Numbered from the stretch's first letter, positions 11,957 through 24,420 are shown. The stretch is DNA of 64,000 bases from Anthonomus grandis grandis (GCF_022605725.1 NC_065553.1:372001-436000), one strand, 5' to 3'. Translations and numbers: made by a program. The notes: a model not told the origin generated them from the letters alone.

Positions 11957-12050
11957 TACAGGGTGTTTCAGAACTATGGGATCAAACTTCTGGGGGTTGT
12001 TCATTGCAACAGAAGAATCCATTTGAGTATAGTTTAATAACATTTAATTA
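11957..12050. repeat. Solo end of a family-C CAGGGTG transposon
   Basis: CAGGGTGTTTCAGAACTA and the following 80 bp (AACTTCTGGGGGTTGTTCATTGC, then CAGAAGAATCCATTTGAG) closely match both ends of element C (24421-24480 and, inverted, 26515-26589). No partner end of this family lies nearby. Confidence 0.7.
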
Positions 12051-12494
12051 ATTAGACATAAATATACATACTACACTTTTTATTTAGTTATTCACTAAAA
12101 GAAACTGAAAAACACTATTTTTCTTCATATTCTGTATCTTATTACTTAGTAATGAAAGTGATAATATAAAGTAACTCGTTTTAAACTCATAAAATAAAAG
12201 CAGGATTAAAAAATATTTAAAACTGTTATCATTTAATTACTTTGAAAAAAGATCAGTTTTCTATCCTTTTTGCATTAGGCTACCCCAGTTTTCATTTAAA
12301 ATTTTAAGAATAGCTGGCACCCTCACGCAATGTTTGATGGTAAAGGTATATACATGCAAGATTATTTTGTCCCCCTAAAACTAAAAATCGATGAACTTTC
12401 AGTGAGTGACTAATTAAAAAGAGTGCTGGATACTTAAAAGAAAATAAATTACCAATAAAAATTTTCTAATATTTATATTTAGTTTATTTCTAAT

Positions 12495-13402
12495 CAACTA
12501 AATGTTGAAAATATCCTCCTTCAACCATAAAAAAGGAGAAATAGAGCAAAAAAAAAGTTCGAAACGCTCACACACAACATTCGTTGTCGCGAATCTAAAG
12601 AATTGGACAGTATAGCATAAATTTTAAATGACCCCACAAAAAAAAGTCAAGAGGTGACAAATCAAGAGATCTGGCAGGCCATTCAATTCTCTCCATCTCT
12701 TGGACCTCTCCATCCAATCCATCTTCCATAAAAATGATTATCAAAAAATTGCCTTACAGGAAACGCACAATGCGGAGGTGTTTCGTCCAGTAACTCAGGG
12801 TACATTTCCCCTGTTAAATTTCCAGGTAAAAAATATGCCCCAATAATGCGATTGGCGAAAAACTTTCCTATATAATCTAGGGTTGACTTCCAACCAATGT
12901 CTGCAATTATTATGTCTGTTCATAATACCATTAGGAAAAAGCTGCATCTATCAGAAAAATAAACTTTAGAAATAAATTCTGGGTTGCCAATGATTCGTTT
13001 ACTCGCAGTTTTGCAAAACTGTAAATGGCGTTCATTATCCTCCTCGTTAATTTCCTGCACTAGTTTAATTTTGTAGGGGATGAAACCTATGCTTTTTAAA
13101 ATCCTCTGGACACTTTTACGTTAAACATCTGGTATTTCACTCACTTTCCTTGTATTGAGGTATGGGATCGATTGCCATATGACCCAAAACTGCAACAAGC
13201 TTCATTTAGGACTGGATTTATCACATTTCTAGGTTTGTTTGCACTTGATCCTGCTTCACGAAATTTTTCCACTAAAATTCTGACGTACGTATGAGATAAG
13301 TGTGCATCTGGATGTAATTCATTGTAGGATACTACAGTTGCTCTAGCACAATCGTTATTTTTAAAGAAAATTGAAATGATTTCCTGTCTCTCTTGACGCG
13401 TA
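12495..13402 (-). pseudogene. DUF4817/DDE_3-type transposase relic, right arm of B
   Basis: Minus-strand frames begin with YTRQERQEIISIFFKNND, a typical start of this helix-turn-helix domain, and run through ELHPDAHLSHTYVRILVEKF and GSSANKPRNVINPVLNEA (13210-13400). Degraded catalytic blocks follow near 12640-12950, with a C-terminus near 12495. The apparent ATG at 13416 is not its own: it belongs to the nested transposon, which inserted at 13403/13404 and cut the gene off from its true start (sequence resumes at 15366). Confidence 0.65.
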
Positions 13403-13404
13403 TA

Positions 13405-15365
13405 CAGGGTGGCCATTTGAAAACGAAACAGAGCCTATTTTGGGTCCCTCAGAATATTTGCGAAAAAATCCTCGGACCCGTCAATTTTTGATTCAAGGGG
13501 GAAACATTTTTTTGCTAGTTTCGCCCCCCTGAGGGCAGAGCCCTAGTGGGGGTGACAAGGGCCCCCAAAATTTTTAATGGAACGGGGGGTCGAGTGATGC
13601 CTTATTTTGATGGTATTTTTATGTGGATTATAGCCCTAAAGTTTTAAATCGTTACTATTTGCCTAGTCGATACAGGGGCTAATAAAAGTTACAAAAAAAT
13701 TTTAGCAAGTATAATTTTAAATAAAGGGCTTAAAGATAAAATCAATTAAGTAAATGTTCAAAATCTTGGCCTTCGACTTCCATACAATAATACAGATTTT
13801 GTTCAAACCTTTTCCGTACAGTTTGCAAAATTTCTGGGGTGATTTGACGACATTCATCAATTATTCTTTGTCGCAAATGGTCTAGCGATGTTGGCTGACT
13901 AGCATAAATTTTAGTTTTTAAATGGCCCCATAAAAAAAATCTAACGGGCTTAAGTCCGGCGAACGAGGAGGCCATTCAATAGCTCCTCTTCTTCCAATCC
14001 ATTGTCCTGGAAACGTTTGATCCAAATATTGACAAACCCTTGCAGCATAGTGGGGTGGCGCCCCATCTTGCTGAAATACTAAACGATTTTCCAAGTACTC
14101 GTTATTTTCTAGTATCTCCACTAATGCTGGATGAATTGTATTTTCTAATGACTCCAGGTACATCTCTCCTGTTAAATTGCCAGGTAAGAAAAAGGGGCCT
14201 ACGATATGTTTACCAAAAATGCCAGCCCAAACATTAAATTTTTCAGGATGTTGTGTCATGAAATATTCTGCGATTTGAATCAGTCCATTAGCGACAGTTG
14301 TGACGATTCACAGTACCGTTTAGGAAAAAAGGAGCATTCGTCAGAAAAACATATATTAAATAGAAAGTGTGGATCATTGGCGGCTTGTTCAGATAATTAG
14401 TTTCACAAAATTGTACTCGCTTATCAAAATCGTCTTCGTTTAGTTCTTGTACGAGATGCATATTGTACGGATGAAACTTGTTTTTTTTTAATCTTCTGAA
14501 TGCTGCTTCTCTTAATACCAGACACGGTTGATAACTTCCTTGTGCTCAGTGTAGGATCTTGCACAATATGGCCTAAAATAGCTACTTCTGAAGCTTCATT
14601 CATCACTGGATTATCCATTTCGCGCTTTCTATTAGCCACAGACCCAGTTTCCCTCAATTTTTGAACCAATTCCAAAATGTACTTGCGATGGACCTGTCGA
14701 TTAGGGTATTGTACTGTGTTAAAGAGCTGAGCAGTTCTATTAGCATTTTCATTGTTCGCAAAGAAAAGAGAAATTATTTCAACTCTTTCAGCAAGTGAAT
14801 AAACCATTATCACACTCAATGTTGTAACTTACTAACTTTAAAGAGCTATTTGTTTGACACACTATGACCTGACAGCAGTAATTGACAACCACTATTAAAC
14901 TTCAAAATGTTGCTATAATATCAGTCTCAACAATAACCAAGAGTTCTCTTGCAGAATTATTACGGGTATTAAAAAAAAACAACAGAAAGTACGGTTCACA
15001 ATGTAGGAGAACAAAATTTTTTGTATTTATTTAACTGCTAAATTTACAAGCATTTTTTTTCCATAAAAAATGTTGACATGTTTTTGTAACTTTTATTAGC
15101 CCCTGTATCGACTAGGCAAATAGTAATGACTTTAAACTTTAGGGTTATAATCCAGATAAAAATACCTTCAAAATAAGGTATCACTCGACTCCCCGTTCCA
15201 TTTAAAATTTTGGGGGCCCTTGTCACCTCCGCTAGGGCTTTGCCCTCAGGGGAGCAAAACTAGCAAAAAAATGGTTTCCCCTTGAATCAAAAATTCGAGG
15301 ATTTTTTCGCAAATGTTCTGAGGGACCCAAAATAGGCTCTGTTTCGTTTTCAAATGGTCTCCCTG
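13405..15365 (-). mobile_element. CAGGGTG-type DNA transposon B2, nested, complete ends
   Basis: Tips CAGGGTGGCCATTTGAAAAC (13405) and, inverted, CAGGGAGACCATTTGAAAAC (15365) are flanked by TA on both sides. The TIRs are about 300 bp (13405-13715 and 15060-15365) and share TGTCACC, CCCTGAGGGCA and AGTCGATACAGGGGC. The length of 1961 bp and the single internal gene are those of a simple Tc1/mariner-like element. It sits inside the older structure B. Confidence 0.9.
13742..14807 (-). pseudogene. DUF4817/DDE_3-type transposase (element B2), lightly broken
   Basis: The N-terminus MVYSLAERVEIISLFF starts at 14807; an ATG at 14819 is in frame but the family usually starts at the second. The helix-turn-helix region runs to about 14600. 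The first catalytic aspartate (SDE) is at about 14340, beside a frameshift. The next block is FNVWAGIFGKHIVGPFFLPG at 14170-14240, then FQQDGAPPHY (second Asp, about 14070), then WPPRSPDLSPLDFF (third Asp, about 13960). Exactly 36 residues lie between the last two. The C-terminus MEVEGQDFEHLLN ends at 13742. About three frameshifts, otherwise full length (about 350 codons). Confidence 0.85.
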
Positions 15366-15992
15366 TATGTCTTTTTAAATTAAATATTTGGCAAAATGAA
15401 ATTATGGCAAAATGTAAATTTCTTATACAGTCAATTTAACCGATACCAAATATAGATATACAATGGTGTTATTTTGGATCTAAGACTATTAAGCATAAAT
15501 GTTTGAGTACTGAGTACATTAAATAAAAATTGACAAATTTGTTTAACATTAGATTTCTTATAAAAATCAGAAGGTCTTTAAAAGGACTTTTTTGTAAAAA
15601 AAATCAGGCTTTACCTCACTAAGTAACACCAGTACAGATAACAGAATTAAATAGTAAGCATTTTAATCGGAAAAATGTGTTAATATTTTCTTAAGTCTAA
15701 AGTAGCTTTTGAAAGAATTTGCCATGCTGTCATATGAAAGAGGATGATAGTAGCAGCTTGAAACTTGAGCATTATAATTAGAATAAAATGACCTTTAAAA
15801 TGAGGTATCACTTGGCTCCTATTCCTACTTAAAATTTTAAGGGAGGCCGTCAGCTCTGCGTAGAAGTTGATGCTAAAAGTTTATAAATGCGAGATTATTT
15901 TCGCTTCCTGAAATCAAAAATAGACGGCTGCAAGCTCTTTTTGACTTTTTACGAAATTCGGGATGGAAAATTTTTGGGTGCGCAACCCTGTA

Positions 15993-16110
15993 TATAAGCA
16001 TAAGCAAATATGTGCTTATTTTGTCCTTTTAGATAAATTGATATAAACTAATTTTTGGATTATAAATAAATAAATAAAGACTAGCTTTTACAGAAATTTG
16101 CAATTTCTTT
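15993..16110. other. Spacer after structure B
   Basis: AT-rich, including AAATAAATAAATAAAG at 16062-16077, which could be a retrotransposon tail. Nothing else seen. Confidence 0.4.
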
Positions 16111-16560
16111 ATGATCAAACCTTCTTCGTATAATAATATCAGTGTAATAAATCCTGGAAAACCTTGGAGCAAATTAAAGCGAATCCTCGCATTTAATCTG
16201 CTTACCCCGAAACCTAGACAAACTACCGTTTCATCAATTGTAGAGTCCCTTTCCGGGGGATTAAAACCGGATCCTCGCGAACCCCTGAAAGTCGAAACTT
16301 AGCTCAGAAGTGGCTCTAACCCAATCCGGACCGCAACCGGTTTGTCTTGGCCTCCCCCCTCACCCGGATCGGAATTGGAGATTTCGAAACAGTTCAAAGT
16401 TCACTTAAAACCGCTCGTTTGTGTGACGGTTTTTGGGGCGATTGTCGCGAACTTTGGGGCGGAATTTCAGGTGAAAAGTTCCGATTAATTGAAAAAGTTC
16501 GATCGGAAAAAGTCGGTAATTTATTCACAAGCAAACAGCAAACTTGCCGTCAGTAGCAGG
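16111..16560. other. GC-richer island of unknown nature
   Basis: About 450 bp with many CG dinucleotides (GATCCTCGCGAACCCC, ATTGTCGCGAACTTTGGGGCG) in an otherwise AT-rich window. Open frames on the plus strand (16111-16302, 16347-16556) have no recognisable motif and no clear splice structure. A host exon, promoter region or foreign fragment are all possible. Confidence 0.4.
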
Positions 16561-17478
16561 TTTACTTAGTAAGAAAAATTATCAAGTTGTCCATTTGCAC
16601 TAATAGACTCTGGAACCAAAAGGTTTTTAAATTAAAGATCTTTGTGGATTTTGTAATTTGTATTTTCTTTGAAATTTTCGTAAGCGTTGTCACTTTTGTA
16701 CACTGTTACTTTTGTAGACTTTGTTAATATTGTGTAATTATTGTAAACTTTGTAAGCATTTTAAAATGTTTATAATTTTTGTATTCTCTAAAATTGTTGT
16801 TAGGTTTATAACTTTTGTAAACATTTTGTACATTGTTACCTAGGTAACTTTTGTAAATTTTGTAAACTTTCTAGCTATTGCAAGCTTTCTAAATTTTCGA
16901 TATTTAATAGCATCCACGTACTGAAAAATTAGGATCATTCAGAAAACGATAATCCATTCATTCATTCAAAAATCCTCATTTCATCTTAATTTCTTTAACT
17001 TAATTCAATGTGGTTTCATCGGCATACCTACTAATTATTGAAATATGAATTTGACCTTCAAGGCTTTTATTTTCAATAATAGATTCTGGAGCAAAAGGTA
17101 TTTTGAATTATAGATCTTTATGATTGTCGTTGTCCACATAACCAAAAGGTATAATCCAATAATTTTCTTATAATCTTGTGTTTTTTACTCAAATAAAGAT
17201 CGTGTCGTCTGCATTCTTAATATTTATTTAAAAAATGAAGACCATTCAGAAAACGTTGATTCATGCATTCATCTAAAAATCATCTTTTCATTTTGCTTTT
17301 TTTTTAACTCAAATGAAAGTAGTCATTAGGATATTTACATACGTCAAAGCATTTGTTTCCAAGCTTACTTAAAAAATATGCTAAAAAAATAGAAAATTTG
17401 CATTTTTCCTTTTAATTAACAAAAAAAATGTGACATGTGATACATCGTTGAATTTGTAATAAAAAATGGAATCAGATA
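16561..17478. other. Unassigned AT-rich sequence with TTTTGTAAAC-like simple repeats
   Basis: 16640-16880 is a degenerate low-complexity tract of TTTGTAAACTTTGTA-like words. A region around 16920-17000 resembles one around 17230-17300 (ATTCAGAAAACG followed by ATTCATTCA/TCTAAAAATC), suggesting an old duplication of about 310 bp. Confidence 0.45.
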
Positions 17479-17833
17479 CAGGGTGTACTATCTTTTCGCG
17501 CCATATAAAAAATAAAGTTGATGGTGGTTTCTCGAAAACGAAACGCCGGATATAAAATTTAAAAGCGCCATCACGTACTACATCACAAGTGTCAATGAGA
17601 AAGTGTCAATAGTTTTTTGATATATTTTAAAATAAAGCCAGGAAAAAATAAAATCGATATTGGCAAATTTCCGTTTTTTCCAAATATCTCAGCAGGCCAT
17701 GGAAATTTTTGAAGTTTCTCAACGGCATGTAAATACGCTTCAAAGTGCACAACTTTTTCCTAATTTAACCGAAGCTGTATCTCCAACAGGTACCGAGATC
17801 CCCATGCTTAGGATCCTTATCTTGGACACCCTG
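17479..17833. mobile_element. 355-bp MITE-like CAGGGTG element
   Basis: CAGGGTGT at 17479 is preceded by TA; ACACCCTG ending at 17833 is followed by TA. Only the first 10-15 bp of the two ends match, so the TIR is weak. It has no coding capacity. It may be a deletion derivative, or two unrelated ends that came to lie close together. Confidence 0.45.
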
Positions 17834-17835
17834 TA

Positions 17836-18229
17836 TATAGATAACTAAGCCTTATTAAGTATACAAAAAGAAAATGGAAAGATAAGAACTCCCGATTCGC
17901 TTAGTCGGTTGATGCCGTTTAAGCCGTAAAGAATATGGCGCGCAATTATTTATCTTGAGGATAAATTTCCCTCCCTTAGTTACTTTCGGTGTTAGTAGCG
18001 AGTGGAGTTTTTCATTTAAGGCGAACGGACGATAATTCCCGCTTTAATTTTACAACTTAAAACGGAAAAGTTTAACGTTTTCAAGCTCTTTTTGTTAGCG
18101 AAACGAATTTAGCTGTTTAACTTTTAATTTATATTCGGGTTTAATGGATTTGTATATAAAATGTTAATTTAGCACCAATCATGATATGGAAAACCTTCAA
18201 AGGGTTTTGCGGACTGTTATTGGCATTTC
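17836..18229. other. Unassigned sequence
   Basis: 17880-18080 is more balanced in base use (GATGCCGTTTAAGCCG, ATATGGCGCGC) and is not repeated elsewhere in the window, so it may be old unique DNA. No frame of note. Confidence 0.4.
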
Positions 18230-19385
18230 TGGTTTAATACTACTTGGAGAAGTTAAATTATGGATTCTACAGGGTAGCGAGGTAATAATCCAGGATCTCT
18301 AGGGTAAAAAAAAATTTAATTCCTGGATCTCTTGGATGTTTTAAAAATTATATGGAAATTGTATAAAATTTTTATGAAAGTCAAATTAATTCTTGTCATT
18401 AATAAAAATTGTCATAGCCGTATAGGTTGTCATAGCAGATTTATGGGGCAAAATATTCAGGATGACACCCCTGAAAGAAATTTTTTTATGAGAATTTAAT
18501 TCTGGCATATCTTAGATATTATAAAAGATACATGAAAATTTTGTAGCGGTTTTATAAAGGAAATTAAATTCTTGATAATTTTCATAAAAGATAAATTAGC
18601 ATAGGACTAAAGCCAACTTGGTTATGGAGCAAAATATTGAGGAGGACGCCCCTGGAAGGAGTTCTTCTTATGAGAATTTAATTCCTGCATATCTTCGATA
18701 TTATTAATATTACATAAAAGTTGTATAAGGGTTTCATAAGGGAAATTGAATTTTCATATAAGAATTATTATCGTAAGTACAATGGCAACCGAATTATGGG
18801 GCAAAATCTTCATAATGACACCCCTGGAAGGAATTAATTTTATGCCATTCCTTATTATCCTGAATACGGTTAAATTTATATGAAAGTTGTATAAGAGTTT
18901 TTTAATATCAAAATTGACAAAAATTAAATTTTTGTCAATTTTGATATAAAATTAAATGTCATTATAAGAATAAAGACCACTGAGTTATTGGGTAAAATAT
19001 TCAATAGGATACTTCTGTAAGGAATTTGTCTTATGAGAATTAAATTAATGTATATCTTGCATATTACTAATTTTGCATGGAAGTTGTATAAAGACTTTAT
19101 AAGGCAAACTAAAATTTTGTTAATTTTCTTAAAAGATAAATTATTATCATAGGAGAAAAAGGTAACTGAGTTATGGGGTAAAATATTGAGGATGACATCA
19201 CTGGAGAAAGTTTATTTTATTCCAATTTAATTCCTAAATTTCTTAAATTATGTCAAAAATTACCTTTATTATTAAAATTAAATTAAAGTTGTATAAAGGT
19301 TTTATAAGAGAAATTAAATTTTAATTAATTTCTATATAAGATAAATTATTGTAGGAGTAATGGCAATTGAGTTATGGTGCAAAAT
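18230..19385 (+). repeat. Tandem array S1, about 180-bp unit, six diverged copies
   Basis: A block reading TTATGGGGCAAAATATT recurs at about 18441, 18621, 18794, 18985, 19171 and 19372, so spacing is 173-201 bp. Other unit landmarks are GATGACACCCCTGGAAGGA, ATGAGAATTTAATTCC and GTATAAAGGTTTTATAAG. Copies are diverged, indicating an old array. It is cut at its right end by the retrotransposon at 19386. Confidence 0.85.
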
Positions 19386-19387
19386 AT

Positions 19388-19419
<32 letters not shown>

Positions 19420-20810
19420 TTTATTTATTTATTTCAATATACGGCAGAGCCAGTTTACAAAAACAAAATAGATAATACAAAATACTAAACAATATAGCAA
19501 TATAAATACAATACTAGAATTACAAAAAAAATATATATATACCAAGATAAAACCTCTGAAAAAACAGTCATCAACAGGGCTAAAAACTTAGCACTATCCA
19601 AGGAACGTAGGTTAAAGTGTAAGATTATTTATTTTTGATTTGAATGACCGTAAGCCGCCGGAAAATGGATCCAAACTATTTTCATTAAAGAAACGCAAAG
19701 TTCTAGTCAGTGGAGAAAAAAACCCATAGTTGGCCGAATGAAAGGGTAAACCAAACATAGAAGAGTTGATCCTTCTTTGACAGGTGTTAAAAGGAATTGC
19801 TTCCAAGATGGTAGGACAATGATATAAACCATTTAAGATCTTATAAAACGTTAAAGCATCAGAATAATGCCGTCTGACTTCAAGATTAGGGATATTAAAT
19901 TGGACACTGATAGCATTATATTCGATGTAATAATTACGAAAAATATTAACTTCAGCTCTATAAGCAAGGGATTTTAAGAATCTTCTTTGTACAGCCTCAA
20001 GGTGTTCAATATGAGAATCATAATAAGGGGACCAAATTACAGACGCATACTCAAGCAAGGAACGTACCAAAGACTAATAAAGTAAAATGTGCGGCAAAAA
20101 AGTTAGCTTGGTATCAAAAAGAACACCTAAATCTTTAACTGTATCAACTGACTTGAGTTCGTTATTGTTGATTGTGTATTGATAATTAATAATTTTATTA
20201 GAACGACCAAACGAAATACATACACACTTCTTTACATTCAGTTCCAAACTATTGCTATTACACCACTCAGCAACACTATTTAAATCCAATTGAAGTAGCT
20301 CAGCATCAAGATATGACTCAATGGCTTTATACAGTTTAAAATCATCAGCAAAAGCAAGATGTTTTGAATGAACAATTACATCACTCAAATCTCTTATGAA
20401 CAAGTTAAAAAAGACCGGTCCAATATGCGAACCTTGAGGCACGCCTGAAGATACTTCAATACCATTAGAAATATAACTTCTAAAGCCCCAAACTTCTGAA
20501 CCAGATGTTCATGACCAACCCTATCAAAGGCCTTTGAGAAGTCTGTGTACACACTATCGACCTGTACAGACCCCTCAAAAGCACCAATCAAATCATACTG
20601 GTAAGTCAACAGGTTAGTCACCGTAGATCTACCCTGACAAAAACCATGCTGATGATCACTAAGCAATCGCCTACAGTGCCACGAAAATCGCACAAAAAAC
20701 AACCTGTCAAACAGTTTAGGAACTACAGACTGAATACACACACCTCTATAGTTACAAATATCAGTTCTATCCCCATTTTTATGAATGTTTGTTAAATCAA
20801 TTATAGATAC
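19386..20810 (-). pseudogene. 5'-truncated non-LTR retrotransposon, RT to 3' tail
   Basis: On the minus strand the element starts near 20810 in the RT domain and ends in a (TTTA)n-complement tail at 19386-19433. Recognisable blocks: HGFCQGRSTVTNL (about 20630-20650), YTDFSKAFDRV (RT motif A with its Asp, about 20530), MPQGSHIGPVFFNLFI (about 20400), FADDFKLYKAI (catalytic FADD, about 20330-20350) and KDLGVLFDTKLTF (about 20120). The remaining C-terminal tail is open from 20070 to 19612. A frameshift and an internal deletion near 20072 disrupt it. It would have copied its RNA into DNA at the target site. Confidence 0.9.
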
Positions 20811-23764
20811 TTATATTTAAAATTTGAAAAATAGGTTATTTTAAAATTACTCAAAAACAAATGGAGATATGGAAACGCGGTTTTCACTGGTTTGTTAGTA
20901 TGTTTAAAGTCTTCGAAACCGTAGTGAAAAAATCATATCATTGCATTTAACTTTTTTGAGAAAATCTCTAAAAAGCCAGTCTCTGTTAAACAACGCCCTC
21001 TGACGACTTCACTGAAAACAAAGTGACATTGACAGGTGCATATTTTGAAAGCCCTTTGAATTTCCTTTTAAACGAGTACCCACTTGAATTACTTTTAATA
21101 AAGAATCCGAGTACAGGGCGATTAAAAAGTTGCATTATTTATGATCTTCCCCCACCCTTCTCATTGGAGATATGAAGAAAATTCTTTAGCCAAATTAAGG
21201 CAAAATTAATGAAGATTATTCTGATGTTTTCAAAATGGTACCTAATACTGGCTATTTTAGACGAAATTTGAATTTTTTAAAATTACTGTGCAGTTACGCC
21301 CTCTTGTGGTAGTCTTAGGAATTTGTAAATATTTTCCAGCCATTTTTTTTGGCCACTTTTCTGTTTTGTGTCATTGTTAAAACCCAAATCATTTAATTAA
21401 AAACCGATTATTTACTATTCTAAGAGACCAAAATACAATTAAATTATTATACAGTGCATCCGTAAAGTAGCGGATAAATTCAATAAAAATGAAATGGCCG
21501 TTTTTGAAAACCATGCCCGAACCCATCGATTTTAAAATTGGGTTTAGGGTTTTTCTACGTGGAAATTAAATATACAGGGTGACTCATGGAGATTTCCCTT
21601 CCTTATAAGCCTAAACCTTATTTGTTTTCTGATTTTATAACCACTAATCTATAGCTTTGACAAATTAAAGAAGCTTTAATAAATTATACTAAAATATTTC
21701 AAATTTTAGTATAATTTACATAAATACATTAAGTTAATGTGTTATGCTCACAAAAAAAACTGTAACAATCGAAACAAATTGATAGGAAAAAAACAGCAAA
21801 CAAATATATCAGACTATTGCCAAAAATTGAAACTATTTATCTTTTACTTCAAAAGAGCCTTAATTTTCCATTCCGTTTGAATTCCCCATTCAACACTAAA
21901 AACTTAAAAAAGAACCTTCTAAGTGATTTTTAACAGACCACATTAGCGCCATTAAAATAGCTTTAAAATCTCTTCTTTGATATTATAAGCAGCTGGCGTT
22001 TGGCCAAGAAACACTCTCAGCAGAAATCTTACACGTAAGAAATAAAACTTTCAAGTGACACAAAATAAGTTTTATTCGAAACTTGGAACGAGAGAATCTC
22101 TCACGGTCTGACGACTTGGTGTAAAACTTTCGCGATATCTTTTTTAAAATATCGTTTTCTCTCGTTTGTCTTTTTTTTTTGTTGTTATTCCAAGCATCGG
22201 TGCAAATGCTATATATAATGTATTAACTTCAATATCTGGAGGAGCTTTTAATAAAAGCCGGAGAAAAAAGAAGTCTGCTGAATGCCTAACAAGTTTCCAA
22301 GGCCTGGATGAGGCGAGAAGCAGCTTGTTTACAAACATCTTTAAAATTTATTAAATATTTCATTATTGTGTTCTTTTTTGATTTATATGAAGAGGAAGGA
22401 AAAAATTGGAAATATATCAAATTTTAATTTTTTTTTTCTTGTTTTGCAATTAATTTTAAAATATTCTGAAATTGCTTTTTCTTACGGAAAATTATTGTAT
22501 TATTGTGTAGTCACAATAAAAGTCCAAGGGTCTTAATGAACATTTTTATTAATTCCAAATAGTTGAATCTAGTTTTTGACTTTTTTCCAGGAAGTCATTT
22601 TATATACATATTTCCAAGTTGGAATTTCTAGGCTTTCTTTAAACAACTGAATTTATTTTTGAATATTTTTCTATTAAAGCCACTTGATTTTTTTCCAAAA
22701 AAAACCTTACCGGCTTTAGGGTCATATGAAGGAAAATCGCTTTTTTTTTAGATCATGGATTTTATAGGAAGACACTTTTCAAGTTTTTTTACATTTTTAA
22801 TGGTCAATAATATCTTTAACGCTCTTTTATTTATGAAATGGGTCAATATGTTTTTTACCCAGTTTACTTAACCGTTTTCAAAAAAGTAATTATAAGTGAA
22901 TTATGAGAGAAGAATAATAAAAAAATTGTATATGCATTAATTAAATGGTTTAAACGTACACCTTTTAAGCAACACACGATAGTTAAGGAAACGTTTATTT
23001 TTGGTTTACACCAGGTGAGTACATTCTTAGTTAAACTTAACAACTATAAATATCGGATAAGTCGCGGACATCCACGGGATTTACGTTGTTGTAGTTAATA
23101 TTTTGTTTATATTATTTACGTTTAACAAGAAATGGTAAGTTAGTAATATACAATTATTATTCGATGAGAGTTTAATTATGGTATATTGTATACTATTTAT
23201 TGTGTTTCATATACGTTATTGTATTTCTTAATTTTTTCTAGATTTCTCGGTGTATGATATTCTATGGTTACATTATAAGATATATACGTATATATAAAAT
23301 ATATCGTATGCAACATAGTGGTATCTATGTGATATCAGGGTCATTTTATCAAATATTTGAAGAGTAGTAATCAAATATAAAAACTAGATATGTAAATCCC
23401 GTGTCAATTTTTTTTAACGACGAAATTTTTCCCCATTTGTAAACAGAATAGTTTATAACATACGTATATTCTACAGTTTAATAAATATACCTTGCCATAT
23501 ACGGTTAATAAATATACCAAAACCTAACGATTAAAAAATTTGACGATAATAATATATGATGTGTTGCTTGGGTTGTTTTAGCATTTTTTAACATTTGTAA
23601 AAGGTATTTAAAAAAAAAAATATTTTGGAGGAAGGTTTTTTTTAAATGGAACAAAATGCTTATAATTTAATATCTAGTCAGTATTTAATTTTAAGAAATT
23701 TGTATATATATTCCTATATTAATTTCATTGGACACCTATTCAGCACTATTTAATATTTTTCAAA
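20811..23764. other. Unassigned sequence with scattered transposon ends
   Basis: No gene recognised in about 3 kb. A solo TACAGGGTGACTCATGGAGA end lies at 21574 and a TACAGTGCATCCGTAAAG end at 21451, both shapes typical of Tc1/mariner-like termini but without partners. A 15-bp-stem hairpin lies at 21681-21717 (AAATTATACTAAAAT and its complement). The frames at 22144-22354 on both strands show no family motif. 22970-23420 is AT-rich with GGGATTTAC / GTAAATCCC inverted words. Confidence 0.4.
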
Positions 23765-23846
23765 AAAATGTATCGGGTGTCCAAATAAGAAAGGACGCCG
23801 ACTGTATCTCGGAAACTATTCATCGCACAGCGCTAAAAAAAATTTC

Positions 23847-24050
23847 TTAAGAAAACTTGCATAATGTTAGAAGATTTCTACGTACACCAGAAAGAAGTAC
23901 AGGACTATCAATTAATCCATTCAGTAACCAATGCAGGAATTTTACAGAGGTCATTCTTCTGAGATGTAATGGATGTAGATTGAAGCGTTTCAACAGTCGC
24001 CGATGATCAAACCCTCTTACCGGATATATGCCATCCTGCCTGAAGGCCAA
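23847..24050 (-). pseudogene. Reverse transcriptase C-terminal fragment
   Basis: DGIYPVRGFDHRRLLKRFNL and LLNGLIDSPVLLSGV line up with DGVYPEIGFPHQRLLERFSF and LVNNIIDSPDLLQQL of the RT at 24632-25327. Only about 60 residues remain, with no tail visible. A GGGTGTCCAAATAAGAAAGG transposon-like end lies just to the left at 23773. Confidence 0.65.
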
Positions 24051-24376
24051 AAACTTAGCAAATCTACACTGAACAATTAATACATCGATTACGTAATTAT
24101 TAAGCTTTAATTGTAATTATTACTAAATTCATTCTCAAATGATAATACTTATAATACGTTTTTTAGATGTCTGCAAGGAAATCCTAAATTTAAGATAGGC
24201 ACTGAAAATAAGTTAAAGATATGGTTGCCATTTATTTACCTAAAGCTACATCAGAGCTCTTTAACAGAAAAATGTAAGTACTGATAATGGATAAATCTCA
24301 TAAATATTCTTTATATTAAATATAATATCCTTTATAGAAGTACTGATAAACTGAATTCTTTATATAAGTACTGACG

Positions 24377-24420
24377 ATTGAACATATTTAACCACCCTAC
24401 GTCCTTAAGCTTATGAGATA
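24377..24420 (-). pseudogene. Left part of an RT relic split by transposon C
   Basis: The minus strand reads SHKLKDVGWLNMFNR, the block that in intact RTs directly follows the RRRN(H)-type sequence. That preceding block lies beyond the other end of transposon C, at 26592-26691. Confidence 0.55.

Larger units (their letters stand above)
9493..15990. mobile_element. Large composite CAGGGTG-type inverted structure B
   Basis: The left tip CAGGGTGG at 9493 follows TA; the right tip, AACCCTG, ends at 15990 and is followed by TA. The outer 600-700 bp (9493-10200 and about 15385-15990) are inverted copies, with shared blocks such as GAGATTATTTT, TAACACC and TATCGGTTAAA. The inversion continues into the coding part: a transposase relic reads plus at 10290-11124 and another minus at 12495-13400. 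A third piece of the same TIR lies at about 12290-12410. A retrotransposon tail and a younger transposon (13405-15365) are inserted in it. Confidence 0.65.

Noticed and set aside
13141..13416. ATG at 13416 as the start of the B transposase
   Set aside because: The ATG lies in the tip of the nested element B2; the real upstream part continues beyond 15366.
22144..22354. Overlapping frames on both strands
   Set aside because: Both lack motifs and splice context; no reason to prefer either.
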